A stretch of 64,000 bases of DNA from Candidatus Accumulibacter necessarius (GTDB taxonomy: Bacteria > Pseudomonadota > Gammaproteobacteria > Burkholderiales > Rhodocyclaceae): positions 1-64,000 of the forward strand of contig JAFLDL010000002.1 in the NCBI GenBank assembly GCA_017302435.1, given 5' to 3'. The number at the start of each line of letters is the position of its first letter. Position 1 is the first letter of the stretch. A program made the position numbers and the translations under genes. Under the pieces are notes generated by a model, which was not told the DNA's origin, did no database searches, and was given only the letters and a program-made list of their open reading frames with translations. Below are positions 46,515 through 55,842 of the stretch, piece by piece.

Positions 46515-46741
46515 GGCTTTCTCCCTGGGTATTGGATTTTCATTGTACGGCTGCGGGAAAGCCAAAGCCATCGCGATCAAACGACCAGAATGAGACTGCG
46601 TTGCCGTTCCGGCGGGTTCACCGCTATTGCGCTGGCCGGCGTGCCGGACGGTACGCCGGCGGCAGCCGCGACCGCCGGGCCAATTGAAGGCCGTGAGCCG
46701 GGGGAAGTTCCGATGGCTCTTCACGGGCTCCCGGGTTCAAG

Positions 46742-46809
46742 TGCGCGATTGACGCTGCTTGACGAAGGCGCCGATACCCTCGTCGCTCCCGCTGGATTTC
46801 CTATCCTTA
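46742..46809 (+). repeat. ~70-bp interspersed repeat, copy 2
   Basis: TGCGCGATTGACGCTGCTTG, ACGAAGGCG, ATACCCTCGTCG and CCTATCCTTA parallel copy 1 base for base with a few changes. The last bases overlap the stop codon of the GGDEF/EAL gene. Confidence 0.7.
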
Positions 46810-49800
46810 CGCCCGGGTGTGGTTTAACCAGGCAGCGGCGAATTCCTCCGCCGGCTGCGGGCGATCGTACAGAAAGCCCTGAGCGAGGTCGCAGCCTTGC
46901 TCCAGCAGGATGCAGCGCTGCTCATCGGTCTCCACCCCCTCGGCCACCACGACCAGGCCCAAGTGGTGGCCGAGGGCGACGATGGTCGCAGCGATGGCGC
47001 GATCGTCAGGGTCGGCAACCAGATCGCGCACGAAGCTGCGGTCAATCTTCAGTGCGGCCAGCGGCAGGCGCTTGAGGTAGCTCAGGCTGGAATAACCGGT
47101 GCCGAAGTCGTCCAGCGCCAGTTTCACCCCGAGCCGCTGCAACTGCGCCAGGTTCGTTGCCGTATCCGGGCCGGCTTCCAGCAGCGTCGATTCGGTCAGC
47201 TCCAGCTCGATCGCCCGGGCCGGCAGGTCGTGGCTTTCCAGCACCGCGGCGATCCGGTCGGCCAGCCCAGGCTGGCGGAAGTGGCGGGCTGCGAGGTTGA
47301 TCGCCACCGTCAGCATGGGCAAGCCTTGGCGGCGCCACGTGGCGAGTTGCTGGCAGACCTCGTCGAGCATCCAGTCGCCAAGCGCCACGATCAGGTCGCT
47401 GGTCTCCGCCACCGGGACGAATTCCGCGGGCGGCACCAGGCCGCGCACCGGATGCTGCCAGCGCACGAGTGCCTCGGCGCCGGTCAGGGTGGCATCGGCC
47501 AGCCGGACCTTGGGCTGGTAGTGCGCGCGCAGATGCCCGGCGGCGATGGCCTGACGCAACTCTGCCTCCAGTACCAGCCGCGCCAGGGTCGCGGCATTCA
47601 TCTCCCGGTCGTAGAACACCCGGGTGTTGCGGCCGTCCTGCTTGGCGCGGTACAGCGCGGTGTCGGCGTTCTTCAGCAGATCGGCGAAACTGGTGCCGTC
47701 GTGCGGGTAGAGCGCGATGCCAACCGAGACGCTGGCCCCAAGGCGATGGCTGACTACGGCGAACGGTTCGCGGAGCGCTGCCAGCACCTTGTCCGCGACC
47801 CGCAGCGCACCCTGCTGGTCAGCTTCCGGCAACAGCAGGACGAACTCGTCGCCGCCCAAACGGCACACCGTGTCCTCCAAACGGAGGAGCGCCTGCAGTC
47901 TGCCCGCCACCTGCACCAGCAGCGCGTCGCCCGCGGCGTGACCTAGCGAATCATTGACGTCCTTGAAGCGGTCCAGGTCGAGGAAGAGCACCGCCAGCGT
48001 CTCGCTCCGGCGGGCGGCCAGCGCCAGCGCCAGTTCGGCCCGCTGGGCGAGCAGCGCCCGGTTGGGCAGCGCAGTCAGCGCGTCATAGTGGGCCAGATGC
48101 TCTATACGCCGCTCGGCGGCCTTGAGTTCGGTGATGTCGGTCGCGATGCCGACGTAGTGGGTGACCTGACCGGCGCCGTCTCGAACTGTACTCAGGTTGG
48201 CCAGCGTCGCGCGGCGTTCGCCATCCTTGCGCCGGGCCCAGAACTCGCTCTGCCATACTCCCTCGTCCGCGACGGTCTGCCAGATCGCCTCGAAATACGC
48301 CTCGGGCTGGCGCTCGGACCATAGCAGGCGCGGGCTTCGCCCACGCACCTCGGCCTCGGGATAACCGGTCAGTGTGCTGAACGCCGGGTTCACTGCGATG
48401 ATCCTTCCTTCGCCGTCGGTGACCAGGATCGCATCATGTGTCGCCTCGAAGACCGCCGCCGCCAGCCTCTGGCGCGCTTCTGCCTCCCGGCGCGCGGTGA
48501 CGTCTTCGAGGACGCCGTCGAGCCATTTGACGTCGCCCTGGTCGTCGTAGGCGACGCGCGCGGTCACGGCGCCCCAGAAGGTCGTGCCGTCCTTGCGGCG
48601 CAGGTGGAGCGCCCTGTTGGTGACCTGGCCGTGGCTCAGAATCTCGGTCATGAAGCGAAGTCTTTCCCGGGGGTCGGCGTAGAGATCGGAGACCTGTGCC
48701 TGCAGGAAGTCGGCGTCGGTGGCATAACCGAACATCTGAACAACCGCCGGGTTGGCCTGCAGGAATCGGCCGTGGGCCCCACCGGTGTTCCGATAGACGC
48801 CTATGTTCAGGTTGTCCACCAGCGTTCGATGCTGTTCCTCGCTGACTCGCAGTGCCGCCTCGGCTCGTAGCCGGACGTAGGCGTGACCAATGGCGGCAGC
48901 GGCGGTACGCAGGATGTTTTCCTCGACCTGAGTCCAGACCCTGTCAGTATGGCAATCGTCGAAACCGATCAACCCCCAGAAGTCGCTGTCAACCTGGATC
49001 GGCAGCAGGAGGATCGAGCGGATCTCCTGCGCCGCCAGCAAGGCGCGTTGGGCCTCGGGCAGATCCCGCACCAAGCCCGCGATGGCTGCGCCGGTGCGCA
49101 GGACAGCGTACCAGCCGGGCAGGGTAGCGTCGTAGGAGAGATTCTGCATCTGGGGATTGTCGATCTGCGGGGTGGCGGCGTCGGCGCACCATTCGTAGCG
49201 CTGGCTGAGGAGCGGCGCGCCGCTGGCCGGGTCGATATGGTTCTCGAAGATGTACGACCGATCGGCGGACACCGTCTGGCCCAGGGTCGCGAGAGCCGCC
49301 CCGACGGTGTCGCGCAGGTCGCGCCCGGACAGCAGCAACGCCAGCGCGTCGGCGGTGGCCTGCTGCAAGCGATCGCGCTGGCGTAACGCCTCTTCGGCCT
49401 GCTGACGCTCGGTGATGTCCTGCATGAGGAACAGCAGGCAGGACTGGTGGTCGATGGCGAGGGGACGCGCGCAATATTGGCCGGCGCGCACGGCGCCGTC
49501 CTTGCGCCGGAAAGTGAAGTCGCGGTACAACACTTCGCCGTACCGACGCAGGTCGCTTACCAGCCGGTCCCGGTCGGCCGGATCAGCCCACAGCTTCAAT
49601 TCCAGGGTGGACCGACCGACCGCATCGGCCCGAGAATAGCCGGTGATCTCCTCGAAGCCCGGGTTGACGTCCAGCAAGACGCCGTCGTGCACGCGCGAAA
49701 TGACCACCACGTTCGGCGTCGTCTGAAAAATCCTGGCGAACTTTTCCTCGGATTGCCGTAACTGTTGCTCGGCGTACTGGCGGTCGCTGATGTCGCGGCC

Positions 49801-51711
49801 GACCACCAGCAGGCTCTGGCGCTGCCGTCGATCGTCGAACTGAGGGATCCTGATGACGTCGAAGATTTTCTCGGACCCGTCTGGCTGCGGGAGGCTCTCG
49901 TCGCTCCGGCTGGGCTCACCCCGCTGCCAGGCGAGTTCGTCGCTGTCTTCGAACCGCTGGAACGTCTGCCGGTCAAGCGGGCTGTAGGCAGCCAGTTCGG
50001 CGTCGGTCTTGTCCCGATAAGCGACGCGGTCCAGGCCGAACAACCGCAGTGCGAAAGTGTTGGCTTCCCGCCAGCGCCCGGTGCCGTCCTTGAAGCAGAC
50101 GATATCCGGTATGGCGTCGATCAGCGTGCGCAACTGTGCCTCGCGTGCCTCGAGTGCCGCCGCCACCTGCTTGCGTTCGCTGACATCCTTCATTGTGCCG
50201 AGCATTCGCCGCGCGGCTCCCCGTTCGTCGAGCAGAAACGCGCCCCGGTCTTCGACCCAGCAGTACCCGCCGTCGCTGCGCGCGAAACGATAGTCGAACA
50301 TGTACGGAGCGCCGGCGGCCATCGCGTGGCGCAGCCGGTCGAGAGCTTGCGGCCGGTCTTCCGGGTGAATCAGCGCCGCCCAGGCGTCGATGTCCACTCT
50401 GGCGAAGTCCGCGGGGTCGTGCCCGGTAAGGGTCAGGATTGCGCCTTCCCATTGGATCCGTCCGGTCAGGCAGTCGTAATCGTAGATCATCTGGCCGGTC
50501 AGCAGCGCGACGATCCGGTACCGTTCCTCGCCGGCCTGCAGTTCGGCGGTACGCGTCGCCGCCAACGTTTCTGCCCGCTGCCGTCGGGCGACCAGGACGA
50601 ACAGGTACAGCGCCAGCAGCAGTGTGATCGTGGCGCCGATCGCCAGTGGGAGCCAGAAGTCCTGCGCAGTGGTCGCGCTGCGTCGATGCAGTTCCCAGCC
50701 CATGCCGACAGTCAGCGTCAGGCCGATGACAAAGGTCAGCGTGGCGATTCTCCAGGCCGCCGCCGTCGCTTCCGAGGTACTGCGCTGCGCCCGGTTCTCC
50801 CACACCGCCTGACCGAGCAGCAGCGCCAGAGCGGCCAGCGCTAGAACTCCCGCCAGCGTTCGACTGGTCTGCTGTGCCGTTGCTGAGATCGTCTGCCGGA
50901 TCGGGGTGCGCAGCAGGACCGCCGGTTGCCCGGCCAGATCCACCAGTACTTGAGAGACGAACCCGGCACCGGCCGGGTCCGCTCGCAGTTCGGGCTCGTC
51001 GGCGCGCAGAGTCTTCAGATCTTCGCGCTCCGCCGCCGTCAGACTGGGATCGTTTGCGGCGAGCAGATGGAAAGCGACCTGCGTCTGCTCAACCAGCGCC
51101 CATCGCAACGGTTCGTCGAGAAACCGGCCGAAGACCAGAGCGCCGCGCGCTGGTCCCTTTCCCTGGGTGGTCAGGATGGGACGAGTCGCGAGCAGCAGTA
51201 CGCCGTACTCGGTCAGCAGCAGGCCGGCGCGCGGCTGTTCCCGTTCCAGTGCGGCGTGGAGCAGGGCGCCGATCGCCGGCCGAGTGCCGGAGAACACCGC
51301 CGGGAGGAGGACTCCGCCAAGGTCCGAGTCGTAGCCGCCGGCGTACAGCCGTTCCCCGTGGCGGTCGAGAATCAGGCAGAGATTGACATGGGTGCTTTTC
51401 TCGAGCACGCGCCAGTCGCCGAGGTTGGAGTGAACGAAAGCCGGATTGCGGTCCTCGGCAAACGCGTAAGCGTCGTCCCACGCCGCCCAGTCACCCAACT
51501 TCTGGTCCAGCTGTCGCAACTCGCCCTGGATTGCCGCCCGCGCCCGCGTGCTATCCTCGAGCGCTTGTACACGCTCCAACTCAACGAAGGCAGGCTGGAC
51601 GATCTGGTGGTTGACCCCCCAGATCATGAGCAGCACGACAGCAAACCCGGCAATGGCGCTGAGGACGGCGCGAATGCTGGTGCCAGGGTTGGTGCGAAAG
51701 TCGCCGCTCAT
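46807..51711 (-). CDS. Large membrane sensor diguanylate cyclase/phosphodiesterase (CHASE4-PAS-GAF-PAS-GGDEF-EAL)
   Basis: 1634 residues. TM1 is at about 12-35; a CHASE4-like periplasmic sensor follows (about 55-270, with RLYAGGYDSDLGG); three hydrophobic helices lie at about 285-395. Cytoplasmic modules in order: PAS (about 395-520), PAS (525-640), PAS (655-770), GAF (780-945), PAS (955-1070), PAS (1075-1195), GGDEF (1205-1370, intact LGGDEFVLLLP) and EAL (1385-1630, intact GAEALVRWQHP). Both c-di-GMP domains retain their catalytic signatures, so it could make or degrade c-di-GMP depending on input. Boundaries are estimated by eye. Confidence 0.95.
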   Translation of the reverse strand: MSGDFRTNPGTSIRAVLSAIAGFAVVLLMIWGVNHQIVQPAFVELERVQALEDSTRARAAIQGELRQLDQKLGDWAAWDDAYAFAEDRNPAFVHSNLGDWRVLEKSTHVNLCLILDRHGERLYAGGYDSDLGGVLLPAVFSGTRPAIGALLHAALEREQPRAGLLLTEYGVLLLATRPILTTQGKGPARGALVFGRFLDEPLRWALVEQTQVAFHLLAANDPSLTAAEREDLKTLRADEPELRADPAGAGFVSQVLVDLAGQPAVLLRTPIRQTISATAQQTSRTLAGVLALAALALLLGQAVWENRAQRSTSEATAAAWRIATLTFVIGLTLTVGMGWELHRRSATTAQDFWLPLAIGATITLLLALYLFVLVARRQRAETLAATRTAELQAGEERYRIVALLTGQMIYDYDCLTGRIQWEGAILTLTGHDPADFARVDIDAWAALIHPEDRPQALDRLRHAMAAGAPYMFDYRFARSDGGYCWVEDRGAFLLDERGAARRMLGTMKDVSERKQVAAALEAREAQLRTLIDAIPDIVCFKDGTGRWREANTFALRLFGLDRVAYRDKTDAELAAYSPLDRQTFQRFEDSDELAWQRGEPSRSDESLPQPDGSEKIFDVIRIPQFDDRRQRQSLLVVGRDISDRQYAEQQLRQSEEKFARIFQTTPNVVVISRVHDGVLLDVNPGFEEITGYSRADAVGRSTLELKLWADPADRDRLVSDLRRYGEVLYRDFTFRRKDGAVRAGQYCARPLAIDHQSCLLFLMQDITERQQAEEALRQRDRLQQATADALALLLSGRDLRDTVGAALATLGQTVSADRSYIFENHIDPASGAPLLSQRYEWCADAATPQIDNPQMQNLSYDATLPGWYAVLRTGAAIAGLVRDLPEAQRALLAAQEIRSILLLPIQVDSDFWGLIGFDDCHTDRVWTQVEENILRTAAAAIGHAYVRLRAEAALRVSEEQHRTLVDNLNIGVYRNTGGAHGRFLQANPAVVQMFGYATDADFLQAQVSDLYADPRERLRFMTEILSHGQVTNRALHLRRKDGTTFWGAVTARVAYDDQGDVKWLDGVLEDVTARREAEARQRLAAAVFEATHDAILVTDGEGRIIAVNPAFSTLTGYPEAEVRGRSPRLLWSERQPEAYFEAIWQTVADEGVWQSEFWARRKDGERRATLANLSTVRDGAGQVTHYVGIATDITELKAAERRIEHLAHYDALTALPNRALLAQRAELALALAARRSETLAVLFLDLDRFKDVNDSLGHAAGDALLVQVAGRLQALLRLEDTVCRLGGDEFVLLLPEADQQGALRVADKVLAALREPFAVVSHRLGASVSVGIALYPHDGTSFADLLKNADTALYRAKQDGRNTRVFYDREMNAATLARLVLEAELRQAIAAGHLRAHYQPKVRLADATLTGAEALVRWQHPVRGLVPPAEFVPVAETSDLIVALGDWMLDEVCQQLATWRRQGLPMLTVAINLAARHFRQPGLADRIAAVLESHDLPARAIELELTESTLLEAGPDTATNLAQLQRLGVKLALDDFGTGYSSLSYLKRLPLAALKIDRSFVRDLVADPDDRAIAATIVALGHHLGLVVVAEGVETDEQRCILLEQGCDLAQGFLYDRPQPAEEFAAAWLNHTRA

Positions 51712-51908
51712 GGGGAAAGACCTAATGCAACAAGAATAGCTCCAAAAACGGACAATTCAACCTCCGCTGCAGAGATATTCCTCGCCGCGGCGGCTGCAGT
51801 CAATGAGCGACCCGTTGTGGCACGGTTTGGCGCTTCCTGAGCAGCCGTCTGTCGTCGTTCGCTGCCGCATTCAGGCCAGAGAAGACAGTGCGTACCAGAC
51901 GGATCTTG

Positions 51909-52358
51909 TCATGGTGGCGGCTCAGCGCAACTCCCAGTAGCTCGGCCGACCGTACGTTTCCTTGAGCAGATCGACCAACCGGTCGCCAAAAAGTTATCTT
52001 CAACTTGCGCGTGGCACGCAGCAGCAACCTGCCGTAAGGCGTGCAAGTTACCGGTCCGATCAAGCCGGGTGTGGTGCAGTTCCTGCCGGATGGTGTCGCG
52101 CACCATGTCGGCCAGGGTCAGCCCTTCCGCATACTGGCGCAGGGCCTCGTTCATCATGGTCTGGTAATTGCCGCCGGTCATCTCGGCGCGGGCCTTGAAC
52201 ACCGCCAGGGTGGTGTTGTCCACTCGTATGGTGATGCGCGACTTGCCGCCATGGGCGGCTTGCAGTTTGGCCAAGGCGGGCACCTCGGCGACTGGCTTGG
52301 CGTCGGTGAAATCCAGGTCGGCGTAGCGGTCAAAGATGGGGTCAGAACTGTTGTTCAT
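51909..52358 (-). CDS. brnA: BrnA-type antitoxin (CopG/RHH family), with abnormal C-terminal tail
   Basis: 149 residues. The core (KSRITIRVDNTTLAVFKARAEMTGGNYQTMMNEALRQYAEG) is the ribbon-helix-helix domain of BrnA antitoxins. It follows the brnT frame with a 4-base overlap, the standard toxin-antitoxin order. From about residue 105 the sequence (NLHALRQVAAACHAQVEDNF) no longer looks like BrnA; the natural stop seems lost and the frame runs into unrelated DNA. DNA binding may survive. Confidence 0.72.
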   Translation of the reverse strand: MNNSSDPIFDRYADLDFTDAKPVAEVPALAKLQAAHGGKSRITIRVDNTTLAVFKARAEMTGGNYQTMMNEALRQYAEGLTLADMVRDTIRQELHHTRLDRTGNLHALRQVAAACHAQVEDNFLATGWSICSRKRTVGRATGSCAEPPP

Positions 52359-52612
52359 AGCGCCTCCGTTGGGGGTAGCTTGGCCTTCCAGGCCGAAATT
52401 AGACGCACGGTCTCACCCCGCAACGTCCACACCACAATCCGATCCATGACGCCCATGCCCAAGGTGACGAACCGCTGCTCGCCCACGACATCGAGGTCTT
52501 CCCGTGTCAACGCGTAAGGGTCGAGCAGCACGGCCTTGGCCTCGTCAAAGGTCACGCCGTCATGGTTCAACGGATTGGCGGCGGCCTAGTCTGGATCGAA
52601 CTCAATCGCCAT
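52355..52612 (-). pseudogene. brnT: BrnT-type toxin with in-frame amber stop at codon 9
   Basis: From ATG 52612 the frame reads MAIEFDPD, then TAG (52588-52586), then AAANPLNHDGVTFDEAKAVLL, VGEQRFVTLGMGVMDRIVVWT and RGETVRLISAWKA. The BrnT pattern is clear, and a lysine or glutamate codon at position 9 has become a stop. Internal initiation near 52570 could still give a 71-residue product lacking the first strand. The ribonuclease toxin is therefore probably silenced. Confidence 0.75.
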
Positions 52613-52735
52613 GGCGCCATTGCATGCACAAATCGATGCACGATCAACGTGGATGCATGGGTCATGCGGGCGCTCACGAGGATGTGAGCGGACGTGGCGA
52701 CCGCCGTCAGCCCTGTTGACGGATCACAGCGCAGG

Positions 52736-53335
52736 TCACGCCTCTGCAGCCAGTGCGTCGCGCACGCTCTGGCGCTCGCCGACGCGTTGCTGGAAGGCGA
52801 GCAGCGCCGGCCAGCGGGCTATGTCTATGCCGACCCAGCGGCCCCAGCCGAGGACCGTGAATAGGTAGCCGTCGGCGACGGTGAACTGGTCGCCCATCAG
52901 GTAATCCTTGCCGGCCAGATGGTCGGCGATATAGCCCAGGCGGCCGGCGAGATTCTCCCGCACCAGCTGCTTGTAGTCATCGGGCGTATCGGGCCGGAAC
53001 AGCGGGCTGAAACCCTTGTGCAACTCGGAATTGATGAAGCCCAGCCACTCCTGTAGCTGATAACGTTCGATCGTGTCGGGACGCGGCGCGAGACCACTCG
53101 CCGGCTTGCGGTCGGCGATGTACTGGACGATCGCCGGGCCTTCGGTCAGGCGCAGGCCATTGTCGAGTTCGAGCACCGGCACGTAACCCTTGCGGTTGAT
53201 CGCCGTGAAGTCACTGCCGTCGGCCAGTTTGCGCTGGCGGATATCAACGCGAACGAGTTCGAAGTCGAGCCCGGCCTCGCGCAGCGTGATGTGTGGCGAC
53301 AGCGAGCAGGTTCCCGGGGAGAAGTAGAGTTTCAT
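52736..53335 (-). CDS. gst: Glutathione S-transferase, beta class
   Basis: 199 residues with MKLYFSPGTCSLSPHITLREAG, where Cys10 is the beta-class catalytic cysteine and the TCSLSPHI motif is diagnostic. The glutathione-binding segments are GYVPVLELDNG and LTEGPAIVQYIAD, and the N-capping box and C-terminal helical domain follow (GDQFTVADGYLFTVLGW). It conjugates glutathione to electrophiles in the cytoplasm. Confidence 0.95.
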   Translation of the reverse strand: MKLYFSPGTCSLSPHITLREAGLDFELVRVDIRQRKLADGSDFTAINRKGYVPVLELDNGLRLTEGPAIVQYIADRKPASGLAPRPDTIERYQLQEWLGFINSELHKGFSPLFRPDTPDDYKQLVRENLAGRLGYIADHLAGKDYLMGDQFTVADGYLFTVLGWGRWVGIDIARWPALLAFQQRVGERQSVRDALAAEA

Positions 53336-53485
53336 GTCGTTGCTCCTTTATGGTGGGATGGGGTGCCAGCCGTCGACCGGCTGTGCAGCGCAGACTATAG
53401 GGCCTTTTGGCACGACCGCAAGGGTCGCGGCACCATCGCGGCGAATGGCTTTGCACGAGCGGCATTTGCTGCCACGATAGTGGTC

Positions 53486-54661
53486 ATGGACACTTCACCA
53501 CCGCTTGCCGGTACCCGCGCTGCCTGGCTGCTGGCCGGCGTCGAACTCTTCTTCTCGCTGAGCTGGGTGGTCTACGTCATCTTCCTGCCCGACTTGCTGG
53601 CGCGCGGCGGGGTGGATAAGCGCTACCTGCCGTGGCTGCTGGCCGCCGACCAGTTGCTGTTCGCGCTCGCCGACTGGTCGGTGGGCGTCGCAGTGGACCG
53701 CGCGCGTGCGGCACTGCGCCGGATCGGGCCGCTGCTGGTACTGCTGTCGGCGGTATCGGCTGTGGCGATGCTGCTGCTGCCCTGGCTGGCTGGGACGCCG
53801 ATCCTGTTCCTGCCGATGACGGCTTTGTGGGTGGTCACTTCGGCTACTCTGCGCGCGCCGCCTTACGTGCTGCTGTCGCGTTACGCTGCGCGGGCGGCGA
53901 TGCCACGGCTGGCCGGCATCCAGTTGCTGGGCCTGGCGGTTGCGGCGGCACTGGCGCCGTATCTGGCGATCGTCCTCAAGGGCGTTGATCCGGCGTTGCC
54001 CTTTGCGCTGAGCGCGCTGGCGGTCGGAGTTTCGGCACTGGTGCTGGTCCGGGTCGAGCGCTCGGTACCCGCGGCGCAGCCGGTTGCCCCGGTGGCAACG
54101 GCAGTGCCCGTACACCGCGCGAGCGGGCCGACCTGGGGCTCCTTATTGCTGATCGCCCTGCTGCTCGCCTTCGGCCAGCAGTTGCACACGGCGATCAATT
54201 CGGCGCCGCAGTTCAGGCGTCTGGCGGATCCTGCGCTGTTGCCCTGGCTGCTGCCGGTCTTCTGGATCGGCTTCAGCTTCGGCCTGCTGCTGGTCGATCG
54301 CTTGGTGCGCGGGCGCGGCCCGCTGCCGGTACTGCAACTGGCGTCTGCGGCGGGTGCGCTGGTGCTGAGCATCACCGCCATCGCCGGCTCGCTGCCGCTG
54401 TTGGTGGCCAGCCAGTTCGCCGCCGGGGGTTTCTGGGGTTTCATTCTCTGCGCGTCGATCGGCGTCGCGGCCGAGCGCGGCTATCCGCTGCAGACCGGCC
54501 GCAATACGGGCGCGCTGATGGCGACGCTGGCAGTTGCGGCAATGTCGCGCCTGGGGCTGGCGGCTTCCGGCGCGGCTGACTTCGGATCGCTGCTCGAGTG
54601 GTTGCCGGTGGCGATGTGGGGCGCGGCGTTGGTCCTGCTGTTGCGCCTGCGATCCGTTTAG
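53486..54661 (+). CDS. MFS-like membrane carrier, 391 aa
   Basis: The ATG at 53486 begins MDTSPPLAGTRAAWLLAGVE. About 12 hydrophobic helices, with the cytoplasmic loops rich in Arg (DRARAALRRIGPLL), indicate a Major Facilitator-type transporter, though a classical GxxxDRxGRR motif is only partly seen (VGVAVDRARAALRRIGP). The substrate is unknown. The last about 27 codons recur out of place at 55642-55722. Confidence 0.75.
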   Translation: MDTSPPLAGTRAAWLLAGVELFFSLSWVVYVIFLPDLLARGGVDKRYLPWLLAADQLLFALADWSVGVAVDRARAALRRIGPLLVLLSAVSAVAMLLLPWLAGTPILFLPMTALWVVTSATLRAPPYVLLSRYAARAAMPRLAGIQLLGLAVAAALAPYLAIVLKGVDPALPFALSALAVGVSALVLVRVERSVPAAQPVAPVATAVPVHRASGPTWGSLLLIALLLAFGQQLHTAINSAPQFRRLADPALLPWLLPVFWIGFSFGLLLVDRLVRGRGPLPVLQLASAAGALVLSITAIAGSLPLLVASQFAAGGFWGFILCASIGVAAERGYPLQTGRNTGALMATLAVAAMSRLGLAASGAADFGSLLEWLPVAMWGAALVLLLRLRSV

Positions 54662-54713
54662 CGCTGACGGGTTAGGGGCACCTGCGCTGCGGCGGGCGAC
54701 GTCCCGTCCGTCG

Positions 54714-55199
54714 CTAGCGGCCGGCGCAGTTCGCCTCGATTTCCTGCTGCCGCCGCTGGATCTCGGCGGCGCGTGCCTTGTCGTCGAGATAAACGCGCTC
54801 GCCCCGGTCGTCGAGGCGAGCGACGGTGTTCGCGTTCTGCATGTCCTCGAGCCGTTTCCTGGCGATGAGGCAGTCGCGCTGCAGGCGCTTTGCCGCTGCC
54901 TCGTCTTGCTCCTGTTTGCGGGCAGCCGCGTCACGGTCGATCTGGCGCTGGCGAAACTCCGCCTCCTTCTCCTGCCAGCTCTTGCCTGCCGGTCTGCCGG
55001 CATCGCTGCTGGCTGGCGAATCAGGCTGCGGTTGGCTTGGCACCTCGGGCGGCTTCCGTGGCTTCGGTGCCTGTTGCCCCGGCGGCGGCAACTCCGAGAA
55101 GTGGGTGACCCCCTTCTCGTCGACCCATCGGTAGACCCCCGCGCCCGATGCCGCCGTGGCAACGGCGAGCAGGGCGAAGAGCAGGGCTTGCGGACGCAT
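54714..55199 (-). CDS. Exported DUF4124 protein
   Basis: 161 residues with a signal peptide (MRPQALLFALLAVATAASGA) and then GVYRWVDEKGVTHFSELPPP, the DUF4124 signature (YRWVDExGxxHFS). After a proline-rich linker comes a long charged helix (about residues 70-161, KSWQEKEAEFRQRQIDRDAA) likely to form a coiled coil. It is a periplasmic protein of unknown role. Confidence 0.88.
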   Translation of the reverse strand: MRPQALLFALLAVATAASGAGVYRWVDEKGVTHFSELPPPGQQAPKPRKPPEVPSQPQPDSPASSDAGRPAGKSWQEKEAEFRQRQIDRDAAARKQEQDEAAAKRLQRDCLIARKRLEDMQNANTVARLDDRGERVYLDDKARAAEIQRRQQEIEANCAGR

Positions 55200-55641
55200 T
55201 GTTCACCTCTCTGGCGAGTCTTAAAGCAAAAAGCGTTGGCGCCACCGCCACCGGCCACGCACCAAATTGCCGGCGTCGCTGGTGTTCTCCGGCGTCGGTC
55301 CCCGGCTGCAGCGCTCCCGTCGCAGCCGGGAGACACCGCGAATGGCGGTGCCAGTGCCGATGCCCGGAAAACCCGACAATGTCAGAAACAGCATAGAGCC
55401 ACCACCCGGCGGCGTCAATCATGCCACCCGCCCTGATCCGCCGCCCTGCGGAAACGGAGTCGCGCCTCGGCGAAGAAGCAGGCGCCGCCGTCCGTCATCG
55501 CCAGCGGGTCACACCAGATCACGTCGAAGCGCGCTCCGCGGTGGAGAATGCCTTGCGCGAAGCTGACGAATCGCGCCGGCCCGCTGCTGCCACGCGGCGA
55601 TCCGGACCGGCGCTCGAACCTGGGGCGGGTGGTGGGCGGCC
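55200..55641. other. Intergenic stretch without a supported gene
   Basis: About 440 bases upstream of the DUF4124 gene. No intact ORF or RNA motif could be assigned. A minus-strand frame near 55430-55580 (ARFDVIWCDPLAMTDGG) reads like part of a protein but is short and isolated. Confidence 0.35.
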
Positions 55642-55722
55642 CTCGGATCGCTGCTCGAGTCGTTCCCAGTGGCGCTGTGGGGTGCGGCGCTGGTCTTGCT
55701 GTTGCGGCTGCGGTCGGCGTAA
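55642..55722 (+). repeat. Duplicated 3' end of the MFS-like gene
   Basis: The bases at 55642-55722 repeat the last about 81 bases of the carrier gene at 54581-54661 (peptide GSLLESFPVALWGAALVLLL versus GSLLEWLPVAMWGAALVLLL), each followed by a stop and a similar GC-rich tail. Only the final fragment is present, so it is a relic of a tandem duplication or recombination. Confidence 0.75.
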
Positions 55723-55842
55723 CGCGGATGGGTAGGGATCAGCGCTGCCGCCTTCTGAAGGCCAGCGTTCATAGGCGGGGCCGGTCGTTGCCATGGCACA
55801 ATGCGCTTCACACCATGTCGCCAACCGGGGGATCGAAGGGTG

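Noticed and set aside
46742-46809. FliA (sigma-28) promoter in the repeat, suggested by GCCGATAC.
   Set aside because: The other copy does not preserve this word and no -35 TAAA element lies at the right distance; it points away from the adjacent genes.
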